A stretch of DNA of 30,844 nucleotides from Aquincolibacterium sp964606385 (lineage in GTDB: Bacteria; Omnitrophota; Omnitrophia; Omnitrophales; Aquincolibacteriaceae): assembly GCA_964606385.1 (NCBI GenBank), contig CAZSFZ010000024.1:1-30844 (forward strand), read 5' to 3'. The position numbers and the translations under genes are program-made. Below the pieces are notes generated by a model that saw nothing but the letters and a program-made list of their open reading frames with translations, was not told the origin of the DNA and made no database searches. Numbering within the stretch: position 1 is the first letter of the stretch; each line of letters opens with the position of its first letter. This document shows positions 6,351 through 14,893 of the stretch, one piece after another.

Positions 6351-7686
6351 TTTTTACTCGTTTTTCAAGTTCATCTTCTCGGACTCGATCCGCGCGATCG
6401 AGGGGACGTTCATCGACGGCGAGCATTTCCGCCGGTGGTGCTTTGAACTGCAGGAACACGAAAAGACCTCCAAGAAATCTGCGCGCTTCCACGGCAAGTC
6501 AATCCTGCTTTACGCCTGGATCATGTGGCTCATGTGGAAGCAGGAGAACCCCTACGACGACGGGATCTATTTTTCGTTCACGCTCGATCTCGCGCAAGAT
6601 CACCTCAAAAAATGCAACCGCTATATCGACGTCAATCCCTACTTTGACCGCGAGTTTATAAAACTCTCGAACGCGGACTCGATCGTCCACTACCGGCGCC
6701 GGGGCGGGAAAGAGTTCTACTTCGAGCCGGCCGGCATCAAGACGTTCAAGCGCGGCAAACATCCTCGTTTTATTATTTGCGACGACATCCTCCGGGACCC
6801 GGAAGTGAAACTCGACATCGAGCAGATCCAGAAGATCACGACAACCTTCCTGCAGCAGATCATCCCCATGCCGAAGAAGGGCGGAGCGATCCATCTCATG
6901 GGGACGCCCCAGGACCAGGAGGACCTGTTCGCGGAGCTCGAGCGCAGGAAAGAATTTTTCTCGACCTCGTGCCCGGCTTTGATCAGCGAAAAAGAAAAGC
7001 GGGTGCTCTGGCCGGAATACTGGGGCCTTGACGCGCTCGTGAACTTCCGCGAGACGATGGGTGAGAAAGCATTCAACAAAGAGTTTATGTGTCTGCCGAC
7101 CCGGAGCGCGGACGGGTATTTCAGCACGCAAGACCTCGACTCGATCACGAAACGCCGGCTCAAGAACTACGACCCCTACCAGGACCGGAAACCGAAGTTC
7201 AAAAACGAGTGGACCTTCGGCGGTATGGACCTCGGCAAGAAAACGCATCCTTCGCACCTTGCGATCTACGCGGTCCGCGGGATCCGTCTTTACCAGGTCC
7301 ACAGCAAGTTCATGGACGGCTGGAACTACATCGACCAGCTCGAGTACGTCCGGGAATGCATCAAGTTCTTCAAAGTCGCGCGACTCGACTTCGACAACAC
7401 GCGCGCGGAGTTTGAAGGCTTCTACGAGGCCGGCGAACTCCCGGAGGAAATGCAAGGCGTCTCCTTCAATGCGAAGAATAAATTTACGATGGCAGCCGAG
7501 TTTGACAAACTCGTCACGCAAAAAAGAATTTTTCTTTTAGAAGACGAGAGACAGAAACGGCAGATTTTAAGCGTTGACAATGATCTCAATGCGATCACGA
7601 CGCGGGAAGGGCACGGAGACGCGTTCTTCTCGAACTGCCTGGCGATCCGCGCGGCCGTGTTCGGGCAAGGGATCGCGAGCGAGTAA
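6265..7686 (+). CDS. terL: Terminase large subunit (packaging ATPase and nuclease)
   Basis: The protein has 473 residues from the ATG at 6265, which has GAGG nine bases upstream; an in-frame ATG at 6217 is less likely. The ATPase domain shows a Walker A variant with HGKS (Lys78), Walker B IICDD (Asp173-Asp174) and a coupling motif LMGTPQD. The RNase H-like nuclease domain has Asp322 in GGMDLG, an acidic LDFDNTRAE segment and Asp452 in GHGDAFF. It would cut concatemers and drive DNA into proheads through the portal. The length and motif order are typical. Confidence 0.95.
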   Translation: MPRERVSDPRLQELTKFEKVLFLQATRNNFYSFFKFIFSDSIRAIEGTFIDGEHFRRWCFELQEHEKTSKKSARFHGKSILLYAWIMWLMWKQENPYDDGIYFSFTLDLAQDHLKKCNRYIDVNPYFDREFIKLSNADSIVHYRRRGGKEFYFEPAGIKTFKRGKHPRFIICDDILRDPEVKLDIEQIQKITTTFLQQIIPMPKKGGAIHLMGTPQDQEDLFAELERRKEFFSTSCPALISEKEKRVLWPEYWGLDALVNFRETMGEKAFNKEFMCLPTRSADGYFSTQDLDSITKRRLKNYDPYQDRKPKFKNEWTFGGMDLGKKTHPSHLAIYAVRGIRLYQVHSKFMDGWNYIDQLEYVRECIKFFKVARLDFDNTRAEFEGFYEAGELPEEMQGVSFNAKNKFTMAAEFDKLVTQKRIFLLEDERQKRQILSVDNDLNAITTREGHGDAFFSNCLAIRAAVFGQGIASE

Positions 7687-7709
7687 CGCAAACGGGAGCG
7701 TTAAAAACT

Positions 7710-9788
7710 ATGGGCTGGTTTGACAAATTCTTTCCGAAAAAAACGCCGCAAGTAAAAACCCCTACCGAAACGAAGATCGAAGCGCCCGAGGAAGTCAAAA
7801 CCTCAAGCGCGTGGCAAAAACTCTGGGAGACGGCGCTCGAGGGATCTCTTACCGAACGCGCGGTCTCGAAACCTTACTCGCAAGTGGTGAGCGTTTACAA
7901 GGCGGTCAAAGCGATCGCCGACAACGTGCCACAGGCCGAGCTCATCTTCAAGGACTACGAATCCGAGAAAGAAATTTATCCCAAAGAGCTCATGAGCCTG
8001 TTCGACAACCCGAACCCGCTCATGACCCGGAACGAATTCATGCAGGCATGCGCCGGGTATATCGCGCTTTATGGCGAGGTCGCGATCATCAAGACGTTAT
8101 CCGTCGGGCAGGCGGCCGGGACCAGGAACCTTCCCGCCGAGCTCTGGCCCGTGAACCCGTCGAACATGACCGAGATCACGGCCGGCAACAAGATCACCGG
8201 CTGGAAGCATAACGCGCAGACCTTCTCCCCGGAGGAAGTGATTTTTATAAAAGACTTCAACCCTTACTCGATCTTCCGCGGGATCGCGCCGACCGAGGTC
8301 CTGAAGAAGATCATCGAGATCGACTGGTCGCAGCTCCTGTACGCCAAAGCCTTTTTCGAGAACGACGCGACGCCCGGGTTCATGCTTACGACCGAAAAAC
8401 CGCTAACCGAACAACAGCGAAACCGTATGTCGGAATGGCTCGCAAAAGCAACCCGGGGCGCGTCAAAAGCATTCCGGTCCTTGATCCTGGACAACGGGAT
8501 CCAGCCGAAGACGGTGAGCTCGACCGCGAAAGACTCGGACCTGGAAGGACAGCGGAACTACACGCGCGAGGAAATTCTCGGCGTCTTCCGCGCTCCGAAA
8601 GCACTTTTTAATATCACGGACACGCTGAACTACGCGACCTTCATGGGCCAGATGAAGGTGTTCTGGATCTACGGCATTGAACCGATCCTCCGGAAACTCG
8701 AGGACGCGTTCAACAAGCACGTGATCCTGCCATTCAACCCGAAGATTTATGTCGAGTTCGACACATCGAACGTCCCGGCCTTCCAGGAAGACTTCAAGGA
8801 AAAAGTCACGAGCGCGAAGGTGCTCTTTGACATGGGCTTCACGGCAAACGAGATCAACGAGAAACTGAAACTCGGGTTTGAACCGAAACCGTGGCGCGAT
8901 CAGTGGTGGGTGAGTTTCGGAATGCTCCCGGCGGATCCCGCGCTCGCCTCGGACCTTGCGACCAGCCGTTCGGCGGCCGGCGCACAGATCACGGACCCGG
9001 AAGAAAAGAGCGCAAAAGGCATCGAGACATCGGCCAGGCTCTGGCGCGGATTCGTGAGACTCCATGAATCGATCGAGACGAAGTTTGACAAGAAACTGCA
9101 GGCTTATTTTTATCAACAGCGCGTGAAGGTGCTCCGCGGGATCAATGACAAGTTCGGGAAAGCGCCGGCGTTTGATCTTGAGACGAAGCACGTCGACTTC
9201 GGCATGGACTGGGCGGCGGAAGACGCGGCCTTAAAAAAACTTTCGAGCATTTATCTCCTGCAAGCGATCCAGGCCGGGGCCGAGTACGGGTCCGCGCTTG
9301 CGAAACAGGATCTTCAGCTCGAAGCGGTCCGCGCAGCGCAAGAGATGATGATGAACAGCATGACCTCCCGGATCACGAGGGTCAACCGCACCATTCGCCG
9401 GCAACTGAACGAGCGGGTGAACGGCGCCGTGAAAGACGGGATCATGACGGGCCAGACGATGGACCAGATTGCGGAGGCCGTGAAAGACTCGGTGCGCGCC
9501 TACTACAACGTGGTCGATACCCGCGCGAAACTGATCGCCAGGACCGAAGTCACGGGCGCCATGAACGGCGGCTCCCTGCTTTATTACAAGTCAATTGGAG
9601 CAACAGGAAAGAAATGGATCACAGCCAATGACGAACACGTCCGCGCCCATCACCGGATGAACCAAGACGAAGGCGTGGTTCCGATCGACGACGTTTTCAA
9701 AGCATCGAATATGCAGGCGCCGGGCGTCGGGGACGATCCTCGCGAGGTTTGTAACTGCCGGTGTTCTATCGCTCCAACCTTTGATTAA
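7710..9788 (+). CDS. Portal protein fused to Mu-F-like head morphogenesis domain
   Basis: This 692-residue protein joins two usually separate proteins. Residues about 1-400 are an HK97-type portal (SVYKAVKAIADNVPQAEL near the N-terminus, the DNPNPLMTRNEF region, and TREEILGVFRAPKALF). Residues about 440-692 match the Mu gpF/SPP1 gp7 head morphogenesis domain, with ARTEVTGAMNGG, KKWITANDEHVRAHHRM and the Cys-rich ending VCNCRCSIAP. There is no stop or ribosome site between them, so this is a real fusion. The portal forms the DNA entry ring; Mu-F domains act inside or at the neck of the head. A small AACGC/GCGTT hairpin at 7685-7702 encloses the GGGAG upstream of the start. Confidence 0.92.
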   Translation: MGWFDKFFPKKTPQVKTPTETKIEAPEEVKTSSAWQKLWETALEGSLTERAVSKPYSQVVSVYKAVKAIADNVPQAELIFKDYESEKEIYPKELMSLFDNPNPLMTRNEFMQACAGYIALYGEVAIIKTLSVGQAAGTRNLPAELWPVNPSNMTEITAGNKITGWKHNAQTFSPEEVIFIKDFNPYSIFRGIAPTEVLKKIIEIDWSQLLYAKAFFENDATPGFMLTTEKPLTEQQRNRMSEWLAKATRGASKAFRSLILDNGIQPKTVSSTAKDSDLEGQRNYTREEILGVFRAPKALFNITDTLNYATFMGQMKVFWIYGIEPILRKLEDAFNKHVILPFNPKIYVEFDTSNVPAFQEDFKEKVTSAKVLFDMGFTANEINEKLKLGFEPKPWRDQWWVSFGMLPADPALASDLATSRSAAGAQITDPEEKSAKGIETSARLWRGFVRLHESIETKFDKKLQAYFYQQRVKVLRGINDKFGKAPAFDLETKHVDFGMDWAAEDAALKKLSSIYLLQAIQAGAEYGSALAKQDLQLEAVRAAQEMMMNSMTSRITRVNRTIRRQLNERVNGAVKDGIMTGQTMDQIAEAVKDSVRAYYNVVDTRAKLIARTEVTGAMNGGSLLYYKSIGATGKKWITANDEHVRAHHRMNQDEGVVPIDDVFKASNMQAPGVGDDPREVCNCRCSIAPTFD

Positions 9789-9809
9789 AAACGAATAGGA
9801 GACTTTGCC

Positions 9810-10760
9810 ATGTCCAAGAAAGCACAGAAAGACGCGAAACAGGAACCGATGAAGATCGCGAAAGTATTCCGCGCGGAGATCAAGGCGATCGACGAGAAAG
9901 AGCATACCGTGACCGCGGTCGTTTCAACCGACGCGGTGGACCGGGACGGCGAGATCGTGACCCCGGACGCGATCGGGAAACGCGTCGCGCAATATCTCCA
10001 GCACCCCGTGCTTTTGTCCAGTCACCGGCACGACGATCTCATGAAGCAGATCGGCATGGCGGAAGACGTGAAGGTCGGCGAGAAAAGCGTGATCGCGAAG
10101 TTTAAATACTTCGTCGGCCAGGGGAACGCCGAAGCGGACTGGGCCTTTAAACTCGCGCAAAACGGAATCGCGGCTTACTCGATCGGGTTCATGGCGCACA
10201 AGTGGGAAGACAAGTCTGGGGAAGACGGGATCTGGCGCGTTTACCGCGACGTTGAGCTCGTCGAGATCTCCCAGGTGCTTGTCCCGTCGAACCGGGAAGC
10301 GTTAAGCGCCCGGCTCGCCAGCACGGACCACGTTGAGAAAGAACTCGTCGAAATGGCGATCAAGACTTTCGAGAAGCCGGCAGAAGCCACGAAGGACCCG
10401 GAAGAAAAACCCCAGGATCCGCCGAAGGAGCCGGCGAAAGAGGACCCGAAACCGGCCGAGGAAACAACAACGACCGGGACCACGGATCCGAGCCAGGCCA
10501 CGGAAAAGACGGACGAGATCGCGGAGAAGATCGCGCAAGCGCTTCTCGCGAATGACGCCTTTATTTCAAAGATCGCGGAAGCGGTCGTCACCAGTGTCAC
10601 CAAAAACAAAAAGAACGCCGGGAAAACGGAAGATGGCGATGAAGGATATTTCGAGGAAGTGCTCGGAGATGCGGCCGGCAGGCCTGATGCGTCTCCTGAT
10701 GGGCAGGACCTGAAATCCTTTTTCGGGGAAAGCGTCGCTCGGCACTTCAAAAAGGAGTAA
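9810..10760 (+). CDS. HK97-family prohead protease with scaffold-like tail
   Basis: The 316-residue protein starts at an ATG after AGGAG. Residues about 15-180 are a prohead serine protease of the U35 type: DAVDRDGEIV, the histidine in LLSSHRHDD, the serine in IAAYSIGFMAH and the family end VELVEISQVLVPSNREA. From about residue 195 on, the sequence is Pro/Lys/Glu/Thr-rich and disordered, then helical, ending in DLKSFFGESVARHFKKE. That C-terminal half may act as scaffold and be removed during maturation. The gene sits four bases from the capsid gene. Confidence 0.9.
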   Translation: MSKKAQKDAKQEPMKIAKVFRAEIKAIDEKEHTVTAVVSTDAVDRDGEIVTPDAIGKRVAQYLQHPVLLSSHRHDDLMKQIGMAEDVKVGEKSVIAKFKYFVGQGNAEADWAFKLAQNGIAAYSIGFMAHKWEDKSGEDGIWRVYRDVELVEISQVLVPSNREALSARLASTDHVEKELVEMAIKTFEKPAEATKDPEEKPQDPPKEPAKEDPKPAEETTTTGTTDPSQATEKTDEIAEKIAQALLANDAFISKIAEAVVTSVTKNKKNAGKTEDGDEGYFEEVLGDAAGRPDASPDGQDLKSFFGESVARHFKKE

Positions 10761-10763
10761 ATC

Positions 10764-12005
10764 ATGGAAGCACTTAAGAAACAGATCGACGAAGGGATGG
10801 CGAGCGTGAAAACACTCGTCACCGAGCAGGTCGGCAAGGTCGCGGAAGACGTAAAAGCGATCTCCGAGCGCGTGGAGAAACTCGAGAAGCTCCCCGCGGC
10901 CGGCGCGCCGAACTTGAACTTGAAGATCGAAAAAGAGTTCAAGGGCTATAAGCTCGAGAAGCAGGGGATCGGCACGCTCCTGAAGATCAAAGGGCGTGAG
11001 CAACTGTTCCCGGCCTTTGCCAATGAGGAAAAGATGCACAACTACAAAAAGTGGTGCATCACCTTCATCAAGGCAATGCGCGGCGATGTGAAATCCAGAA
11101 TGGAACTGCAGGACATGCAGGAAAAGACCGGTCTCGCCGGTCAGTCGGATTCTCTGGGCGGCTATCTTGTCCCGGATGAATTCCAGGCCGATCTCGTCAT
11201 GCTCGCGCGTGACGTGTCGTTCCTCCTGCAGAACGCGACCGTTCTTCCGATGAGCAAGGACAAGATGCTCCTGCCCACGGAAGCCTCGATCGTGACGCCG
11301 TACTGGGTCGCGGAAAAAAACGCCCCGACCAAGTCGGACCCGTCCTTCGGGCAGGTCAGCCTTGAAGCGAAGAAACTTTTCTGCCTGACGAACCCCGTCG
11401 CGCAGGAACTTCTCGACGATTCTGACGTCGACGTCGTTTCGCTCTTGAACGATCAGATGCAGTACGCGCAAGGCCTCGAACTTGATAATCAGGCCTTGAA
11501 CGGAACGGGAAATCCCTGCTCCGGTGTCCTCTCCGCCGCTTGCGGTTATAGCGTCGTCATGGGATCCGGACTCGTGAACTTCTCGTCCGTGACCGCCGAT
11601 CATGTCCGCAGCATGATCCGGAAACTGTCCGCCGCGGATGCCGCAGTCGGCAAATTCGTCTACGGCAAAGACGTCCAGTATTACATGGACACGCTGAAGG
11701 ACAGCCAGAACCGGTACATCTACCGGGAACCTTCCGCGAACCGCCCGGCCGCGTTGTGGAACCGCGACATCATCGAGAGCATCAAAGCTCCCGCTGAAGC
11801 CGCTTCCGCTGTTAGCACGGCCTTCGCCGCGTTCGGAAACTGGAAGTATTTTTACGTCGGACGCCGAAAAGGCGCCATGACGATCGACGTGGATCCGTAC
11901 ACGAACTTCGCGTCGGATCAGCTCGTTTTCCGCATGATCACTCGTTGGGGTCTTGCGATGGCGAGAGCGTCGGCGTTCTGCCGTTTGATTACTGCAGCCA
12001 GCTAA
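10764..12005 (+). CDS. Major capsid protein, HK97 fold
   Basis: This 413-residue protein has a coiled-coil N-terminus (VGKVAEDVKAISERVEKLEK) that resembles the HK97 delta domain, expected to be removed by the upstream protease. The mature shell domain begins near residue 125 with the characteristic GGYLVPDEFQADLV. It continues through the P-domain and E-loop region (AEKNAPTKSDPSFGQVSLEA, QALNGTGNPCSGVL) to TRWGLAMARASAF near the end. The ribosome site is AAGGAG just upstream. A strong terminator lies 24 bases after the stop, so capsid expression may be set apart from the next cassette. A slippery-type A7 run inside the gene appears incidental. Confidence 0.95.
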   Translation: MEALKKQIDEGMASVKTLVTEQVGKVAEDVKAISERVEKLEKLPAAGAPNLNLKIEKEFKGYKLEKQGIGTLLKIKGREQLFPAFANEEKMHNYKKWCITFIKAMRGDVKSRMELQDMQEKTGLAGQSDSLGGYLVPDEFQADLVMLARDVSFLLQNATVLPMSKDKMLLPTEASIVTPYWVAEKNAPTKSDPSFGQVSLEAKKLFCLTNPVAQELLDDSDVDVVSLLNDQMQYAQGLELDNQALNGTGNPCSGVLSAACGYSVVMGSGLVNFSSVTADHVRSMIRKLSAADAAVGKFVYGKDVQYYMDTLKDSQNRYIYREPSANRPAALWNRDIIESIKAPAEAASAVSTAFAAFGNWKYFYVGRRKGAMTIDVDPYTNFASDQLVFRMITRWGLAMARASAFCRLITAAS

Positions 12006-12028
12006 TCAAGCGCGTTTTGCAGACAACT

Positions 12029-12066
12029 GGGGCGGGTGATGATCTCGCCCGCCCCTTTGTCTTTTT
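12029..12066 (+). terminator. Rho-independent terminator after the capsid gene
   Basis: GGGGCGGG (12029-12036) pairs perfectly with CCCGCCCC (12048-12055) around an 11-base loop. TTTGTCTTTTT follows. It separates the head genes from the accessory cassette and would reduce read-through into it. No clear promoter is visible in the 12 bases before the next gene, so the cassette probably relies on partial read-through. Confidence 0.8.
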
Positions 12067-12077
12067 AAAAAGGGGAC

Positions 12078-12629
12078 ATGATGATCAAGAAAATCCTGCT
12101 ATTAGGCTCCGCCGGTTACGTCAAAGACTGGTACGCTCAAAACGGCCCGAAATTCCTCCAGAACGGATTCTCGCTTTATGCCATGAATAACGCCTGGGCC
12201 GTGGATCCTGATAACCTCCGCGTGTGGATGCATGCCGAAGATTACCTGATGATCCCGACCAGCAAGAAACCAAACGACCAGCAGCGCCAGAAGTGGGTCG
12301 AGGTTACGCGCTGGAACGATGTTCCGTTTTTCTACACAAACCGCAGAGGCGGAACCATGCTCCTGAACGCGCTCTGCCATCTTTTGAACGAGCACTTCCG
12401 CGGACCGGACCAGGTGTTTATCGCGATCGCCGGCGCAGACCAGACCTACGGCGGACCGAAGGACTTGTTCTACGGTACCGGGACACCGGATCCCATGAAG
12501 TTCGGAAAAGAATTTATCCTGGAAAGCCTGCAGCATATCAAGTACGCCTCCGAGAAACTCGGGCACACGATCGTAAACGCCGGCGGCCAGGCGGAGACGC
12601 TTCTTCCATTTGCGAGGTACTCGGTATGA
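12078..12629 (+). CDS. Hypothetical protein, Rossmann-like (possible DUF115/GT-like)
   Basis: This 183-residue first gene of the accessory cassette has an AGGGGACA ribosome site; ATG at 12081 is an alternative start. The N-terminus KKILLLGSAGYVKDWYAQNG looks like a Rossmann-type beta-alpha start. SLYAMNNAWAV and LRVWMHAEDY follow, then GGTMLLNALCHLLNE and VFIAIAGADQTYGG. This layout recalls small proteins of the DUF115 or sialyltransferase-like kind, but the match is from pattern only. It is coupled by ATGA to a methyltransferase gene, which points to work on a common substrate. Confidence 0.6.
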   Translation: MMIKKILLLGSAGYVKDWYAQNGPKFLQNGFSLYAMNNAWAVDPDNLRVWMHAEDYLMIPTSKKPNDQQRQKWVEVTRWNDVPFFYTNRRGGTMLLNALCHLLNEHFRGPDQVFIAIAGADQTYGGPKDLFYGTGTPDPMKFGKEFILESLQHIKYASEKLGHTIVNAGGQAETLLPFARYSV

Positions 12630-13222
12630 AAGAGCTCGTAAGCCGGGAGCGGCTCGACCGATCGCTTATGAGCGGGGAACGGCAAGTCGCGACCAACGTC
12701 GCTGAGATCGATTTCTGGCATGTGTGGCGCTACCAGCAAGCCGCGGACCAGATCAGGCCGGGGGAATCGGTCATTGATTTCGGGTGCGGTATCGGCTACG
12801 GATCCAGGCTTATGGCCGAGAAAGCCGGCACCGTGATCGGGATCGACGACAGCGAGGAAACGATCGAGTTCGCGAAAGAGAACTTCGGCGCCGACAATGT
12901 GCGCTTTGAGCGCGCGAGCATTGAACGGCTGGCGCCCGTCGAACCGCTCGTGGACGTCTCCGTCGCGTTTGAAGTGATCGAGCACCTCCAGGATCCGGAG
13001 CCATTCCTTGCCCTTATCAAATCCATAACGCGCCGGCTCTTTATTATCTCGGTCCCGCACGAGAGCGTGGACCTTTCGTTATCGCCTTTTCATTACCGGC
13101 ATTATTCCGAAGCGGACGCCGCGGCGCTCGTAACGCGTGCAGGGTTCCGGATCGTAACGTGCGAGCTCAAACAATTCACGAAAGGCAAAGCGGTTTTTTG
13201 CGTGGGGGACAGACCATGTTAA
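12626..13222 (+). CDS. Class I SAM-dependent methyltransferase (first of two)
   Basis: This 198-residue enzyme has motif I VIDFGCGIGYGS at residues 49-60, the acidic end of strand 2 in GIDDSEE, and a post-motif EVIEHLQDPEPFL typical of methyltransferases acting on small molecules, sugars or lipids. C-terminal FHYRHYSEADAAALV resembles the substrate-side region of Methyltransf_11/23 members. The start is the ATG overlapping the previous stop; upstream open frame is shadow. It overlaps the radical SAM gene by seven bases. Its substrate is unknown, and there is no DNA-methyltransferase DPPY-type motif. Confidence 0.82.
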   Translation: MKELVSRERLDRSLMSGERQVATNVAEIDFWHVWRYQQAADQIRPGESVIDFGCGIGYGSRLMAEKAGTVIGIDDSEETIEFAKENFGADNVRFERASIERLAPVEPLVDVSVAFEVIEHLQDPEPFLALIKSITRRLFIISVPHESVDLSLSPFHYRHYSEADAAALVTRAGFRIVTCELKQFTKGKAVFCVGDRPC

Positions 13223-14016
13223 GAAGCGTTGTTTTATTTTTGACGTACGCGTGCAATTACAAGTGCCCGTACTGTTGGGAGCGCAATGACGAGAAATTCA
13301 AGGCCGAGAAGTTCCGGCCGGCAAAAGAATGGGCGGAGGCCTTAAACCGCCTGGAACCGAAAATCGTAGACTTCACCGGCGGCGAGCCATTCATCATGCC
13401 TGATTTTATGGACCTGCTCCTGCTTTTGAAACCATCGGTCAAGATCGCGGTCACGACAAACCTCGCCTTTGACGTCATGGCGTTTTTGAAGGACCCGAGG
13501 ATCTATACCTCGATCTTTCACATGACGCTATCGTTTCATCCGTCCCAGGGCGTGGACGTGGATGCGTTTTCTTTCAAGGCTCTACGGCTCCGGACCGCGG
13601 GGATCCCGATCTCCGTGAATTTCGTCGCGCATCCGGACCAGCTCGATATGATCCCGGCGCTCAAGAAGCACTTCGACGGGCTCGGTATCACCTTCCACGT
13701 GGACCCATTCGCGACAAAGACGCCGGTGGAATACACGGCCGCGCAAAAAGAGATCCTGAAGACATACACGTCACCGGACCGGATCCCGGACGCGGCGCCA
13801 GGAGAGAAGCACCTGTGCGACGGTGGACAATATCACCTGAACGTCCAGCCGAACGGAGACGCGTTCCGCTGCATCCTGGATAAGCACCTCGGCGTTCCGA
13901 TGGTCGGTAACATTTTCAGCCCGGCCTTCAAACTTAGCGACGGACCGACGCTTTGCGAGAAGCGGTACGCTTGCCCCGGGTGCGACAAGGACAAGACGAA
14001 GGTGGTGAAGCAATGA
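13216..14016 (+). CDS. Radical SAM enzyme with SPASM-like C-terminal cysteines
   Basis: This 266-residue enzyme has the radical SAM signature CNYKCPYC (Cys13, Cys17, Cys20) for the 4Fe-4S cluster, then DFTGGEPF, the GGE motif that binds SAM. Five cysteines at about 201, 219, 247, 253 and 256 (CDGG, NGDAFRC, then C-x5-C-x2-C) with GNIF between them resemble a SPASM or twitch domain that holds an auxiliary cluster. Such enzymes modify peptides, proteins or sugars by radical chemistry. GGGGGACA precedes the ATG. It is unusual to find this among phage structural genes. The substrate cannot be named. Confidence 0.88.
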   Translation: MLRSVVLFLTYACNYKCPYCWERNDEKFKAEKFRPAKEWAEALNRLEPKIVDFTGGEPFIMPDFMDLLLLLKPSVKIAVTTNLAFDVMAFLKDPRIYTSIFHMTLSFHPSQGVDVDAFSFKALRLRTAGIPISVNFVAHPDQLDMIPALKKHFDGLGITFHVDPFATKTPVEYTAAQKEILKTYTSPDRIPDAAPGEKHLCDGGQYHLNVQPNGDAFRCILDKHLGVPMVGNIFSPAFKLSDGPTLCEKRYACPGCDKDKTKVVKQ

Positions 14017-14723
14017 AGATCGAGTTTTATCACACATTCCGGATCCCGGAGAAAGGGATCAACATCACCGGCCAGTGGGACCTGAACCCGACGCTCGAGC
14101 ATTTCAAATTCGACGTTAAAGGGAAGACGCTCCTGGACGTCGCATGCCGCGATGGATTCTATTCGTACCATTTCGAGAGACAGGGCGCTATCGTGACCGG
14201 GCTCGACATGGACGACCGGACCGCTCGCCGTTATATCCACAAAGCGATCGGATCCAGAGTGAAGTTCCTGCACCGGAACGCCTATTCGATCAAGGAACTC
14301 CCGGAGAAGTCATTCGACATCGTTTTCGCAGGGGACGTCGTCTGCCACGTTGAAGATCCGCTCCGCCTTTTAAAGCAAATGCACCACGCCGCGAAAGAGA
14401 AGTTTTATCTCGTCGCTGACGCCTGGCCGGCTTCCGGGATCTGGTGGGAAGGTTACATCTGGAAATTCACGGAAGCGGACATGCTCCTGCTCTTGAAGTT
14501 CGCTGGATTCAAGAATATCAAGGTCCTGGAGCGCTATAAACTCGGCTCGGATTTCTGGCCAAAGAACGAACTGAACCCGAGACCCGTGGTCCTTTACGAA
14601 TGCGACAGGGACCCGGACTGGAAGTATCCAAACGAGACCTTCACGATCGCAAAGAACAACACCGTCTACCGGTCCGAGATCGCACCGGACATTGATTTCA
14701 AAGAGGACGAGGTGAACCCGTGA
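14013..14723 (+). CDS. Class I SAM-dependent methyltransferase (second of two)
   Basis: This 236-residue methyltransferase shows motif I LLDVACRDGFYS at about 40-51, the acidic strand-2 residue in GLDMDD (near 65) and the motif IV region FDIVFAGDVVCHVEDPLRLL. It is not a close copy of the gene at 12626. The N-terminal EFYHTFRIPEKGINITGQWDL and aromatic-rich WEGYIWKFTEADMLLLLK resemble small-molecule or carbohydrate methyltransferases (Methyltransf_23-like). It starts in an ATGA overlap with the radical SAM gene and ends in a GTGA overlap with a small zinc-finger gene. Confidence 0.82.
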   Translation: MKIEFYHTFRIPEKGINITGQWDLNPTLEHFKFDVKGKTLLDVACRDGFYSYHFERQGAIVTGLDMDDRTARRYIHKAIGSRVKFLHRNAYSIKELPEKSFDIVFAGDVVCHVEDPLRLLKQMHHAAKEKFYLVADAWPASGIWWEGYIWKFTEADMLLLLKFAGFKNIKVLERYKLGSDFWPKNELNPRPVVLYECDRDPDWKYPNETFTIAKNNTVYRSEIAPDIDFKEDEVNP

Positions 14724-14893
14724 AAAATTTTTTACCGCGAATCAATAGCGAAGCGCTCCACTCAAAAACGATCCGAAAATACTCCGTTTTCACATGCACG
14801 AAATGCGGGAAGCGCCGGCGCGGGGAGCCCGGAAGCGTACATGTCTGCTGCAGGTACGCGATGGCCGAGATCCCGGGGGTGATCACAAAATGA
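14720..14893 (+). CDS. 57-residue zinc-finger-like protein
   Basis: A short frame begins with GTG in a GTGA overlap with the preceding methyltransferase gene and ends in an ATGA overlap with the glycosyltransferase gene. It therefore fills the gap exactly, which argues that it is real. The protein is basic, with CTKCGKRRR and later a CC pair (residues about 27-30 and 44-45), a possible zinc knuckle. It is too short for an enzyme and may be an adaptor or an accessory subunit of its neighbours. Confidence 0.6.
   Translation: MKNFLPRINSEALHSKTIRKYSVFTCTKCGKRRRGEPGSVHVCCRYAMAEIPGVITK

Noticed and set aside
6499..7521. Long minus-strand frame of 340 residues opposite the terminase gene
   Set aside because: It mirrors the terminase large subunit, whose motifs are intact. 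The antisense frame is open only because of codon bias.
7685..7702. AACGC/GCGTT hairpin before the portal gene as a terminator
   Set aside because: Only five pairs and no T-tract; at most it might modulate translation, since it encloses the GGGAG site.
10241..10942. Long minus-strand frame of 233 residues opposite protease and capsid genes
   Set aside because: Low-complexity Ser/Phe translation typical of antisense to GC-rich Glu/Lys codons; no ribosome site; spans two real genes.
11315..11321. A second in-frame A AAA AAC heptamer, in the major capsid gene
   Set aside because: The -1 frame meets TGA after 14 sense codons, and I noticed no convincing stem after it. Lys-Asn in a coding A-rich stretch explains it.
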